This document shows, in pieces, positions 43,598-54,247 of a stretch of 64,000 nt of DNA (positions within the stretch are counted from its first letter, which is position 1; each line of letters opens with the position of its first letter). The notes beneath the pieces are model-generated. The model was given only the letters and a program-made list of their open reading frames with translations, was not told the DNA's origin and ran no database searches. The position numbers and the translations under genes are program-made. The stretch is from Diogma glabrata (Eukaryota; Arthropoda; Insecta; Diptera; Cylindrotomidae), in the NCBI GenBank assembly GCA_963693315.1, contig OY856188.1, forward strand, positions 147,869,096-147,933,095, read 5' to 3'.

Positions 43598-45356
43598 TTT
43601 GATGGTAAAATTTATAAAATCCGGAATTCACAATAAAAACGTCAACACCAATAATAAAACCAATTCCAACTAGAAAAAAGGTGGAGTTAATTCGCCCGGA
43701 AAAATTCGTCCGATGGAAGTTGTAAAACGCAAAGAAATGAGAGGAAAAAAAAACAACGAACGCCCCAATTCAACAAAACACAAAAACCTTTTTGTAAAAA
43801 CAACCTTGTATAAGAACAACAAAAACCGCTGTCGCCGCTAATCTTTACTGAATCTTTTACAAAAGCTCCCAAAATATTGTAATATTGTATATGTATAAAT
43901 ATAATTTATTTATTTAATTTCAGATATACTGAAATATATATATATACCTAAAATTAGTTATTGACGACACACCCCTATGGAAAAAATATTTATTTATTTT
44001 AAAATTTGAAAAAATATTTAAAGATGTTTATTTATTGGGTGGTCCTCCTAACTCAAAATATTTATTTAATTTTTTTAAAAAAATAATAGATATTTATTTA
44101 TATCTTGATGTTTTGCTTATTAAAAAAATTTATTTATTTAGCTACCTAAAATTAACTTAAATTTAAAAAAAATTATTTATTTAATAAAAATTTTATTTAT
44201 TTAATTTGTGAAAAATTGTTTGATTTATTTTATTTTTATTTAATATCATAAGAGATTCCCAAAATCAAGATTCGTCTGGAGACAATTTAAAAAGTAAGTA
44301 TGGCTACAATATCCATATTGTTTAAATTTAAAATATCGCGTTCGCGAGCCCACTCCAACAATGCATGTGAGAACTGACTAGAAAAGCCCCTAACGACCAG
44401 ATTCTACAGAACAGATTCTCCCCAACCTAATAAAACAATCACAACTGTCACGATTAGACACTAGGTCCATTTCTACTGACCCAGTTGTGCTTGTTTAATC
44501 TACAAATAAATTACAACTAAACCTAATGCGAAAGTTGAAGAACGCTCCCGAGCACCAGACTTCAAATCTTAAACTCTATGAAAAATTGTTCTATTGTAAA
44601 AGCTAAGTGGAAAAATGGAAAAGTTTTTTGAATTTGTATGAGGTGAAGCCTCTGATCCTGAAAGCAAAGTACAATTGGTCCTTCTCTTCATTACACCGAA
44701 GAAGCCTCTGAGCAAAGAATGGTACTACTGGTTTGCACCTAAGTACAAACACAGCAACACCACTCCTCGTCCCTGAGGACTTCCTCGCCGAATGAAGAGA
44801 AGAAACCAATGTTCTTCGATCGCATAACCCCGATGGCCATAGGCGATCTAAGAACGACATTAATGTTAAGGGGATAAGCCCCATGGATGGCTTGTTAGGC
44901 CTACCGCTGAGAAAAGTGAATCAATAAACCTAATAAACATAAATCAATTCAAGAAAAAAACCATTTACTCAAAATAAAGTACTAGCACAAATAGTACTTA
45001 TTAAAAAAATTATTTGCAGGTAGTGCAAAAATATGTACAATGGCATGGCAAAAGAAAATATTTACAAATTATCTATATACAAAAATTTATTTACAAAAAA
45101 TATACAATATATACATTATGTACAAAAACAAATTGTACTATGTATATATAAAAAAAATATGTACAGGATTATGTACAATATGTACGTGGTAGCATAAAAA
45201 AAAATTCAAAAAAAAACTGCTTCCCCAAAACGGTTTTCTTTTTTCCAAAATAAAAAAACAATTAGTATTACTAAAGCTAAATGACAGCACAAAAAACTAT
45301 CTCCAAAAAAATTGCTGTCCCAAAACGGTTTTTTCAAAATTAAAAAAAAATTAGTC

Positions 45357-45923
45357 TTAACTAATTATACAATGAGGAACAGGGGCCTCCTGTGGACCAG
45401 TCCACTCCTCTACCTGTCGCATGGTCGGTGAGATGGGAACCACCTCAACCAGCTCCTCTATTTGAGTACTCTTGGTCGAGGAAGCTCCCAGCTCCACGAC
45501 CAAGCGACTCTCCTTCTCCCTTCTTCTCCTCTCCTTCCTCTTCAGGTGAGAGCTCCTATTTCTATTTATCCTCCTTCTCTCACGCCAGCCCACATTCACT
45601 TCCTCAGTCACTTCATCCATCTCATCCGCTTCCTCATTCACCCCATTCAACTCCTCATTCACTATCTCACAAATCAATTTATCCAGAAACTCATCATATT
45701 TTTCTTCATAAATATCATCCATTAATTCCAAAAATATTTTATGTTTTACTTCATCCAGAATCACATTTATCATTTCATCCACCACATTCCTCGCCTCAAC
45801 CATTCTCTCTTTTCTCTCTTCATTCGCTCTCCCATCCACTTCATTCATCCAGGGCTCAAACCCACCTGGCCGACACCTCCTTAATAACCCCTGACCCCTC
45901 ATAATTGTATACATTCTTAACAA
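45357..45923 (-). CDS. Uncharacterised 188-codon ORF in the Ty3-C leader, same strand as gag
   Basis: The longest clean frame in the leader runs from ATG 45923 to TAG-side stop 45357. A start at the internal Met of MRGQGLL is also possible. No known domain is recognised. The middle (about 40-105) is acidic and helical in character (VVDEMINVILDEV, FLDKLICEIVNEEL). A strongly basic patch follows (RERRRINRNRSSHLKRKERR, about 113-132), then an acidic tail. This charge layout could suit nucleic-acid binding with a coiled coil. Local base composition is richer in G+C than the flanks, consistent with coding or capture. The antisense frame (45392-45904) is a low-complexity Ser/Pro shadow. Confidence 0.55.
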   Translation of the reverse strand: MLRMYTIMRGQGLLRRCRPGGFEPWMNEVDGRANEERKERMVEARNVVDEMINVILDEVKHKIFLELMDDIYEEKYDEFLDKLICEIVNEELNGVNEEADEMDEVTEEVNVGWRERRRINRNRSSHLKRKERRRREKESRLVVELGASSTKSTQIEELVEVVPISPTMRQVEEWTGPQEAPVPHCIIS

Positions 45924-46222
45924 AATTCAAAATATATAATACGAAATCCAATAACAAAGGTTATTGCAAATTTTATATAAAATATTCAACTTCCAAATGT
46001 ATATAAAATATTTTTACAATATTAAAAAAACAAAACCATAAACTGGTTTGACAAAAGAAGAAAAAAAAATATATGTAAAACAACCCAAACTGGTTATAAC
46101 CGAAAAGACAATTTATTTTACGCAAAATAACCAGTTGGCAACGCCCTAGTTATTACAAAAAATCATTACGGTTCTTTAAAAAAAACCAAATCCAAGGGTC
46201 CAATACACCAGACTCCTACTGG

Positions 46223-46240
46223 TCTTTGTTTCGAACGCCA
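46223..46240 (-). promoter_or_regulatory. Ty3-C primer binding site candidate
   Basis: The element strand reads TGGCGTTCGAAACAAAGA, three bases (ATT spacer) after the LTR. This is the same spacing as in Ty3-B. It begins TGG, as expected for pairing with tRNA CCA. I could not assign the tRNA. Confidence 0.6.
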
Positions 46241-46243
46241 ATT

Positions 46244-47373
46244 TATTATATTTGCATTGTTGGCCCTGTTACGGTGCCAATTTATTATATTTGGACCTTT
46301 GGTAATACAAATATATATATAAAAAGAAATTAATAGTAATGTTACGGTACTTAAAGGAATTCGGAGTGAACAGACCGTTCCCATTCGAATCCGAGATTTG
46401 GGAATCTCTTATTATCTTTTTCCTTAGTTTATCTCGACATTACAAAAGTAATGTCTAAATTAAAATTAACATAAATATTAATAATAAATACCTTAGTTGC
46501 AACTGTTGATTGCTGTCATCAATATTCTGTTGTTTTAAGTTATTAGTTTGATTTTCCAAAACTCAACAGCATCTGATTTTGTTATACGAAATTGATCACC
46601 ATCAAAAAATAGATCCTTTCGAGCGAGGTTCCTGGCACATAAAACTATTATTCGTATTTTTTTTGTACCCCATTGCGGCGTGAATATTCCACTTTGTTCG
46701 TAATTCAAATAAAAATTATAAGTTGCTTTACGAACCAACATTTATTATACATTTTTATTAAAGTTGTTTAAAGAATTAAGTTCATATTTCGCATGTGACA
46801 CTAATGTAAATGAATTACGATAATTTTTTTTATTCATTCGAAAGATTTACATAATTTTTCAGTATCACTTTAAAATTATTTTGTGATATATTTTGTATAC
46901 ACAATAATCGATACATTTTAATATGTTGTTATCATTTCACTTATTATAACTACATTTATTTGTTATGAATTTAATTTCACGAAAATATAATCTTGCATAA
47001 CATAAAAGCACAATTAAAATGTTTTCTCTTTAAAAGCAGAAAATGGAATGAAATATTATTTTTAAATTATGAAATTGCAAAATGTGATTTTGATTTTTCC
47101 ATCTTATGATGTCAAAACAAAATCGGGCAATCTCCGAAAATTCAGTAATGATTAACAACGACGTCTGTTCATTAGCATTGGAAATAAAAATTTAGTACGT
47201 TCGTTTGCTTTTTATAGTATGTTCAAAATTTAACTAGCAGTTAAGTTTTAGAAAATTTTAAAATTATTATTAATGTAAGAATGAACGGAAACTAATGAAA
47301 TGCATTTTTATTGAATTGAAAACGAAGATGAATTTGGTTTTATTATTGTTTCGTGATTATTGCGATCGTTACA
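46244..47373 (-). repeat. Ty3-C 5' LTR (1130 bp)
   Basis: It is the same length and, as far as read, the same sequence as the 3' LTR, followed on the plus strand by the GCTC duplication. Confidence 0.93.
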
Positions 47374-47675
47374 GCTCCTCCTCCCTTACTGAGACAATGA
47401 TGTTTTCAATGTCCGCAATAATTCTACTAATCGGAACCTCTTTATTCAATTGCGGTATAGTGAATTTTGGTCCCAGTGCTAATATCATCTGCACATCATT
47501 TGGTATGCTCTTCTCAGTCATGATTTTCAACCATTCCTTATCATATATAATGTTGGGTGTCTGTGCTATGGTCAATCTCTCAAACTTGCCTTCCAACCGA
47601 TCCACCTCATTTGGATTTACTATTGTTTGTTTTCGAATTGATTGACAAATTGATTGTAGGTCTGTAGCCTGCTAT
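47374..47675 (-). pseudogene. Penelope-like element ORF, N-terminal part
   Basis: The minus strand encodes a Penelope N-terminal region with ILALGPKFTIP and IADIEN. It is open from about 47675 to the Ty3-C junction and in frame with 37167 after one GAGC. The sequence CTATAG just upstream of the first recognisable codons may be a splice acceptor or simply the edge of a truncation. Confidence 0.8.
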
Positions 47676-47878
47676 AGAGAAATATTTCATAATAGCCGTG
47701 TTCGATTTGACTGAAACAATTGAATTATCTGAAAAGAATATATTAAGCATAATATGTAAAATGTATTTTAGCTAGAACATAAAAAACGTTTCGTTGTCAT
47801 TGTCGATGCAGTGGGTTGTGAGAAAGGTTCGGGGTTCAACGCGGACCCTGTATTGATTTTTTAAATAAAGCAGGTTAG
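47676..47878. other. Short AT-rich stretch without recognisable gene
   Basis: I see nothing identifiable between the Penelope remnant and the minisatellite. Confidence 0.4.
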
Positions 47879-48234
47879 TTGGGTAAGTAGTTAGGTAAGG
47901 TAAGGAGTTAGGTAAGGTAAGGAGTTAGGTAAGTAGTTAGGTAAGTAGTTAGGTAAGGTAAGGAGTTAGGTAAGGTAAGGAGATAGGTAAGGTAAGGAGT
48001 TAGGTAAGTAGGTAGGTAAGTAGTTAGGTAAGGTAAGGAGCTAGGTAAGGTAAGGAGTTAGGTAAGGTAAGGAGTTAGGTAAGTAGTTAGGAGTTAGGTA
48101 AGTAGTTAGGTAAGGTAAGGAGTTAGGTTAGGTAAGGTAAGGAGCTAGGTAAGTAGTTGGGTAAGTAGTTAGGTAAGGTAAGGAGCTAGGTAAGGTAAGG
48201 AATTAGGTAAGGTAAGGAGTTAGGTAAGTAGAGA
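47879..48234 (+). repeat. GGTAAG-rich minisatellite
   Basis: It mixes a 17-bp unit (AGGTAAGGTAAGGAGTT) and a 12-bp unit (AGGTAAGTAGTT), together more than 20 units. Each unit contains GGTAAG or GGTAAGT, the 5' splice-site consensus, and most contain TTAGG, the usual insect telomere pentamer, in a non-telomeric register. Confidence 0.93.
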
Positions 48235-48621
48235 TTTTATACAGACAATAATAAATGTTTATATAATTTATAAGTTTATTTACTAAATTTACCAAATTAC
48301 AATTCCGTCACTAGTTTTTTAGTCTTCTTATGTACATTGAAGTGAATAAATGTGAAAATTTTGTTCTGTTTTTTCTTTATAAATGAATGGTGTCATGAAT
48401 GGTATTAATGGTGAAATGAATGTTGTGAATGAAGAAATGAATTGCACGTGGTATTTATCATTTTAAAATTCATAATATTTTTTATCATCGTACTGGTGCT
48501 TTAATTCCTGCCTGATGTGTTTGTTAAATTTGTCAGATGAAGATAGAATTGATGGAAATGAAATGATTAATAAATTTGTATGTACTGAAATCTGATCCCA
48601 TTCTCTTTCCTAAATTACATG
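48235..48621. other. AT-rich stretch without recognisable gene
   Basis: It contains a small degenerate GAATGGTGTCATGAATGG repeat near 48385-48430; nothing else was recognised. Confidence 0.45.
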
Positions 48622-49065
48622 AACTAGGAGGGCCCAGCGTGCTTCGCTACGCTTATAAATAAAGTTTTTGCGTAGACATTTTGTTGACGTAGAAGCAATG
48701 ATTTCAAAAAGTGGTAATGAGAAATGCTAGCATATAATTTTTAATTTTTCTTTTTAAATATATGAATGAAAAATAATCAGAACTCTAGCTGATCAGTTTG
48801 GATATATGACAAATTAACGATCAAATAAGTTAGAGATCAAATAAGCTTACTTGAAAACTTATTTGATCGCTAATTTTTCATATATCCGAACTGATCAGCT
48901 AGAGTTCTGATTATTTTTCATACATATATTTAAAAAGAAAAATTAAAAATTATATGCTAGCATTTCTCATTACCGCTTTTTGAAATCATTGCTTCTACGT
49001 CAACAAAATGTCTACGCAAAAACTTTATCTATAAGCGTAGCGAAGCACGCCGGGCCCTCCTAGTT
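48622..49065. mobile_element. 444-bp foldback element (long palindrome)
   Basis: It begins AACTAGGAGGGCCC and ends GGGCCCTCCTAGTT. Arms of about 200 bp, including GTGCTTCGCTACGCTTAT and GATCAGCTAGAGTTCTGAT, pair with few mismatches around a centre near 48843. It is non-coding. This is the form of a MITE or foldback element. No clear target duplication was found. Confidence 0.85.
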
Positions 49066-50143
49066 TTAATAAATATATTAGAAGTTTGATAAATATTTTT
49101 AGAAGTTTTTTTTGTAGCCACAAAATTTAATAATGTAGATTTAAGCCAAAATTTGAACAGCTACAAACAAAAAAAAATTAGTACAATTATCATCGTCGTT
49201 TGTAGTTTCTGAGATCAAAACGCTTAACTTTTTTAAAGCTTAATGGGCGATTTACATGTTTCAACATTTTTTTCTAGCATTTTTTTTACTGAAAGTTAGA
49301 GCTACACGCGATATAAAATTTTTGGAAGTTAAAAAAAGAAAGAAATGTATAATCTAGAAGGCGTTGTGCTATAATTTTTGACAGATAAACATTGAAAAAT
49401 TTAATTATTCTTTTGTTGTTTGATGTTTATTAAATTTAAACATAAAAAAAACATGGATTCTTATATGGATAAAAGGCTTTAAATATTATATTTGGTGATG
49501 ATATAGTGATGACGATCAAATTTTGATCAATTTCATCTTTAAACTCAGCTTTCAACTTTGAAATTACAACAATAAAATTTTACAATGGCGATGCTATTCA
49601 ATACAATCAACAATGACGATGCTATAAAATTTTGACATCCAATACAAAAACCAAAAATATTACAAAAATTAGCAAAATTTTTATAAAACATTATAACTAA
49701 ATATTTTTATTTACAAAAAACTAACTTGGACAAGCAAAAACTTTATTTTTTCCTAATAAAATCGTTTATGTCGCAATAAAATAATTTTTGCTGCCATAAA
49801 AAATACTTGGGTAAGTATATTTTATGCCAACATTCTCAGTTTTATGGCAACATTTACTCAAAAACTAGAAATAAACTCCAGTAAAATTTCCCAGGCAAGA
49901 AGCTCTAATCGAAATCGATTTGTAATCGATAGTTTCGAATTGGAGAAAAAGTGGCATACCTAATGTATATTGTCATCTCACTCTAATTAAAAAATATGGC
50001 ATTTTGACATTTAAAATTGCACATATATCTTTCATATAGACATTCGCGCGTTTGTTTTGTTAGTTCAAGAACCCAAAAACGTTTTTACCACGTGTAGAAA
50101 ACGCTATTTTTTCTACGCTTGTAAATATAAATGATAATATTTA
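49066..50143. other. AT-rich stretch without recognisable gene
   Basis: Only small local repeats occur, such as CAATGGCGATGCTAT and CAATGACGATGCTAT near 49582 and 49612. No domain-bearing frame is present. Confidence 0.45.
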
Positions 50144-51668
50144 CAAATTCATCTACTAAAAACTTACAAACCGACATATCTAATACTAAGTTTACACCAG
50201 GATCTAATAGGTACATACTATACTTATTAGGTCGACTATGGTCGATGTATACAGTTATCAAAAAAGTACGTACCAAATATTTGGTAGGATGATTTGCTAC
50301 GTATCAAATTAGGTACGTAGCAAATAGGTATTATTTTTACGGTGTGAACACTAAAATTAGGTATGACATTTAAAATAAAAATAAATCAACTTATTTTATA
50401 AATATATATTTATGTTTGATGTGATTTTTTTGCTGAAATTAAAAGTAAAATAAATTTTAGCATTAATATAATAAGTGTTTTCAGTTTTTTATAAAAAATA
50501 TATATGGAAATTATTTTTTCCTAACCAAAAAATTAACAATGAAAAGGACGCGCTAAAAATTAATGTGTCATATCTATGTGTCTATTAATTAATAAGAGTT
50601 TACATCACCGTATTAAATTTAAAAAGTATGATGGTGAAAATAGCTAGCAAATTTGATTCGTAGCAAATTAGATACTGGTGTAAACTTAGTATAAATTTGA
50701 CTTAGTAAAAAATAAACAATTATATATCGCATTTTTACCAGTGTAACATAATGTTATTATTGTGTTCACCTACAGATGGAATAATAACAGGCGAACACAA
50801 CCCACTAAAATTTTTGTTACTAGTATAACAGGTCTTTAGTTTGTTATCATTCATAAGAGTGCGTTAGTGGAAGCAAGAAAGGCATATATCTCTTATAGTG
50901 CTACTGCTTATACGCACATACGAAAAAGATCGAAACCATTTTATGAGAACAATACATATGGTTTAAACAATTGTGTTTTTACGTTTTATGTATATTTGTC
51001 GCCCATTTAATTTTAATAAAGTGAATTTATAATTAAAGTTATTAATCATATTTAAATTTTTTAAATATAAGTAAGGGATTTAAAAAGGTAAGTACCTATA
51101 TTTATATATAAGTAAATACTCAAATTTTAAAATTAAAAACATTATACATATATGTTATTCTTTTAGCTTAACCCCATTTTATTTTTTCAGATTGATATAT
51201 GATAATTAATAACTGTAGTATTATTCTAAATATATATTTAAGAAATATTTTTATATTTATATTTATTTATTTTATTACAGATAATAAAAAACTTAAACAA
51301 AATTATTAAAATGTATTTTATTTACAAAAATTCCAATTTCTATACCAAGGTGGTTAACGATTTAGGTTTACCAAGACAAACTAAGGACATGTCTGACCAG
51401 ACAAACTAAAGACACGTCTTACCAGACAAACTCTATTATACATGTTATACAAGACGAGGTGGGACATTTTGTTCGCGCGGTCTTGGGTTTGTCTTGGTCT
51501 TGTTACTATAACGCGTTAATAGTAAGTTCCTAGTAAATCTGGTATAACACTTTTACTGGGAATAATAACATTATTTTACACTGGTAAAAATGCGATACAT
51601 AATTGTTTATTTTTTACACAGTCAAATTTAGATATGTCGTTTTGTAAGTTTTTAGTAGATGAATTTGA
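50144..51668. repeat. Inverted repeat with arms of about 110 bp, left arm split by a MITE
   Basis: Left arm 50144-50183 plus 50692-50760 is the reverse complement of 51561-51668 with a few differences (shared TACCAGTGTAA, AAAAATAAACAATTAT, CTACTAAAAACTTACAAA). The 0.8-kb interior has no coding frame. It includes a diverged tandem ACCAGACAAACTAAGGACA near 51371-51430. It is probably a non-autonomous DNA transposon. Confidence 0.75.
50184..50691. mobile_element. 508-bp MITE, PIF/Harbinger-like, TSD TAA
   Basis: Perfect 17-bp terminal inverted repeats TACTAAGTTTACACCAG lie between TAA (50181-50183) and TAA (50692-50694). The intact sister arm at 51561-51668 shows the uninterrupted target. A 3-bp T-A-rich duplication is the habit of PIF/Harbinger elements. 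No transposase is present. Confidence 0.85.
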
Positions 51669-52319
51669 CAATATGAATAATGAAAATAGTTCATATATTG
51701 AAAATAGTTCATATAAATTGTAGGTAAAGTTTCAATTAAAAACAAATAAAAATAAATTTTTTAATAAAATTTATTTATTTATTTAATAAATTGTTTTTAT
51801 TTTTTTTGGCGGAAATAGAGAATATATTTTATATCTGACAGTTAATTATCGGAGGAAAAAATTATACGATATATCTGATACAAATTTTATTTTATCGCTC
51901 CGATTTTTCCGATATAGAAAAAAAACACACACATTAGTTTAATAAATTAATTACACACAACTGATATAATGATTAGTTTCGATTCGATTCGATCAAAATA
52001 TTCAATCCCTTCAAAATACTGCGATATTGACAGAAATAAACAAAGCAACAGAAACAGTAAATCAAATATTCAATTATTTATTCAATCCTTTAAATAACCA
52101 CCACCTGTAGGCGACCACCGAAACTTATTTACTTTCAGTCCTAGTGACTGAAAACATATTCAGTCACTACTTACAAAAAGTTTCCCTTTCACATAGGTTT
52201 TACTATATATTAAAATGACATTTTCGTAGCATGAAGTAGAAAAAATATTTATCATAACTACAAAAAACTACAAACGATTTTGAACAATTTTGTATACTTG
52301 GAATATCAAAATTATCACT
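51669..52319. other. AT-rich stretch without recognisable gene
   Basis: Nothing identifiable was found before the copia fragment. Confidence 0.45.
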
Positions 52320-53816
52320 GTGTGTAGGGGAATGACCCGTTGTATGCTTATAGATGCTAAAATGGATAATGTATTTTGGGAAGAGGCAATAATTACAGCA
52401 AACTACTTACAAAATAGATTACCGTCCAAAGCTGTATCAGGTGCTACATCATATGAACTATGGGAAAGTAAGAAACCAATATCGGAACATTTGCGAATAT
52501 TTATATCCAAGGCTTATGTTTATCGTCATAAGCAACAAGGAAGAACTAAATTAGATAATGGAGCATTTCAAATGATATTTGTTGGTTATGATAATAATTC
52601 TAAAGCATACCGTTTTGTTGATGTAAATTCTAAACGTTGTAACGATCGCAATAATCGCAAAACAATAATAAAACCAAATTCCTCTTTATTTTCAATTCAA
52701 TAAAAATGTATTTCATTAGTTTCCGTTCATTTTTACATTAATAATAATTTTAAAATTTTCTAAAACTTAACTGCTAGTTAAATTTTGAATATACTATAAA
52801 AAGCAAACGAACGTACTCAATTTTATTTCCAATTCTAGCGAACAGATGTCGTTGTCGTTATTAATCTTTACTGAATTTTCGATGTTACCCGATTTATTTT
52901 GACATCGGAAGATGTCAAATAGAAAATCACATTGTTCGATTTTTCAAAAAAAAGATTCATTCTGATTTTGGTTCTTGAAAGTAAATGTTTAAATGAATTT
53001 GTGAACAAAATCTGTAATTTAAATTAATTTGTTAGTTTGAATTTGTTAATTGATCATTAAAAATAAATACTAATTCCATTTTATGTTGATTTCAAAAAGA
53101 ATTTTCTGTTAATTGATACAAGAAGTGTGTCATGGGTGTTTTCATTAAGTTTATGCTTAACTCATCATAAAAGAAAATTTGCTTTATAAAGTGGCAGTAA
53201 ATGAAAATAAGCCTATTACCACAGTTAGAAACAATCGAGTGTATGGTGGATTTTCCGGTTGTTGAAACCGCACGGATTTAAAGCAAGATATGGTATGGAA
53301 TGAAAAGTTAAAGGATCAAAAGTAATGTTCAATTGGGCATTTCGAACAGCGAAGGTGTAATTCAATGTGCAGCAACTACAGCAGCAACTGATGTTCACGA
53401 ATTAGTTCGGCCAATATAGTTAGTTGATCAAACGCTAGTCAATGGAATTGAAAAATTAGAAACCAGATCATCAATCAACAGTTTTTTAGTTCGAGGTAAT
53501 TTATTTTATAGATATATTAATTCTTGTTTAATTATTTTCCCCTTCGGAATGTTAAGATAAATATAGTAAGATAATAGAGATTCCTAATGTCAAATTCGTA
53601 TTGGGGCCAAGTTATCCCGTGTTAATTTATAGTGTAACAAAAGTTCAAATAAAAGTTACAAACTGGCCCCGTAACAGGGTAACAGTGCAACGTATTGTGG
53701 TTAGTGATCTCAGATTGGTTCAAGAGTATGATGTTACACAAAGTCATACAAAGCAAGTAGCGACGCCAGATGATATAGAGGTTGAGCTAAAGGAAAAAAC
53801 CAAGTTACTGAAGTAA
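52320..53816 (+). pseudogene. Copia integrase fragment split by a solo LTR
   Basis: The plus-strand frame carries the post-catalytic integrase region typical of copia elements (CMLIDAKMDN, WEEAIITANYLQNRLPSK, SYELWESKKP, HLRIF, FVGYDNNSKAYRF). It breaks at 52637 and resumes in the expected register after 53689 with RIVVSDLRLVQEY to a TAA at 53814. The catalytic core and RT are absent. Confidence 0.85.
52638..53689 (+). repeat. Solo LTR of the Ty3-C family (1052 bp), TSD ACGT
   Basis: It starts TGTAACGATCGC and ends GTAACAGTGCA. ACGT occurs on both sides (52634-52637, 53690-53693), and removing the LTR restores the copia reading register. It includes a primer-site-like TGGCCCCGTAACAGGG (53664-53679) inside its end. 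It is about as diverged from Ty3-C as the palindrome LTRs are. Confidence 0.9.
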
Positions 53817-53902
53817 AAGTTTCAACCAACGAATAAATGTATTATCTATCTATCTATCTTCTATCTTCTATAATAATAAAACAAAGTGTTTGTCTGTCTT
53901 AT
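53817..53902. repeat. (TCTA)n microsatellite next to the copia LTR
   Basis: TATC/TCTA repeats at about 53841-53875 are followed by a GTCT-rich stretch that abuts the LTR. Confidence 0.8.
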
Positions 53903-54207
53903 TGTTGTTTTTACAGGCAAACGTGTTTCTTCACCTGTAAAGCGATATTTAAGCAGCGATGTTGGATTCACACTTAATCTAACTTGGTTTAGAAAGTAAA
54001 TTGTAACAAACAACTTTAGTGAAACTTTATAATTTATTATTATTATATGTAACTTTACAAAAATGAATAATATGAAAGATTAACTTAACCATGTATTCTT
54101 AACATTTTTAAGGTTAGAAAAAGAATGGCGCTGTTTGTCAAAGTGTCAAAACAGCAAAGTAATTTTAATCAATATATATAGAATACATTTGGGCAAAGTA
54201 TTCAACA
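53903..54207 (-). repeat. Copia-D 3' LTR
   Basis: It is 305 bp, TGTTG...CAACA on the plus strand, preceded on the element strand by the purine-rich AATAAGAGAAAG (54208-54219). Confidence 0.93.
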
Positions 54208-54219
54208 CTTTCTCTTATT
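54208..54219 (-). promoter_or_regulatory. Copia-D polypurine tract
   Basis: AATAAGAGAAAG lies directly upstream of the 3' LTR on the element strand. This is the expected position for plus-strand DNA priming. Confidence 0.7.
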
Positions 54220-54247
54220 GTTTAAAATTACCTTTACAAAATTAATA

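Larger units (their letters stand above)
43598..46243 (-). other. Ty3-C 5' leader, 2.6 kb, with an extra ORF
   Basis: Between primer site and gag lie the 188-codon ORF at 45357-45923, a repeated block (GTCCCAAAACGG/TTCCCCAAAACGG near 45219-45360) and GTACAATATGTACA-rich sequence (about 45020-45190). TTTA-rich tracts occupy 43900-44240. A short piece (44255-44290) resembles the LTR of this family in opposite orientation. A 93-codon frame at 44603-44884 is not recognisable. Confidence 0.65.
37168..47373 (-). mobile_element. Ty3-C: complete Ty3/gypsy LTR retrotransposon, 10.2 kb, inserted in the Penelope-like ORF
   Basis: The LTRs 37168-38297 and 46244-47373 are both 1130 bp, with no difference found on reading. 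GCTC flanks the element on both sides (37164-37167, 47374-47377), and removing it rejoins the Penelope frame. gag and pol are open throughout. The evidence points to a very recent insertion by a competent element. Confidence 0.95.

Noticed and set aside
45392..45904. 170-codon plus-strand Ser/Pro/His-rich frame
   Set aside because: It is the exact antisense shadow of the leader ORF at 45357-45923 and low in complexity.
47879..48234. Internal telomere sequence (TTAGG)n
   Set aside because: TTAGG is frequent, but the repeat period is 12 or 17 bp and never a run of pure pentamers, so a telomeric origin is only a possibility.
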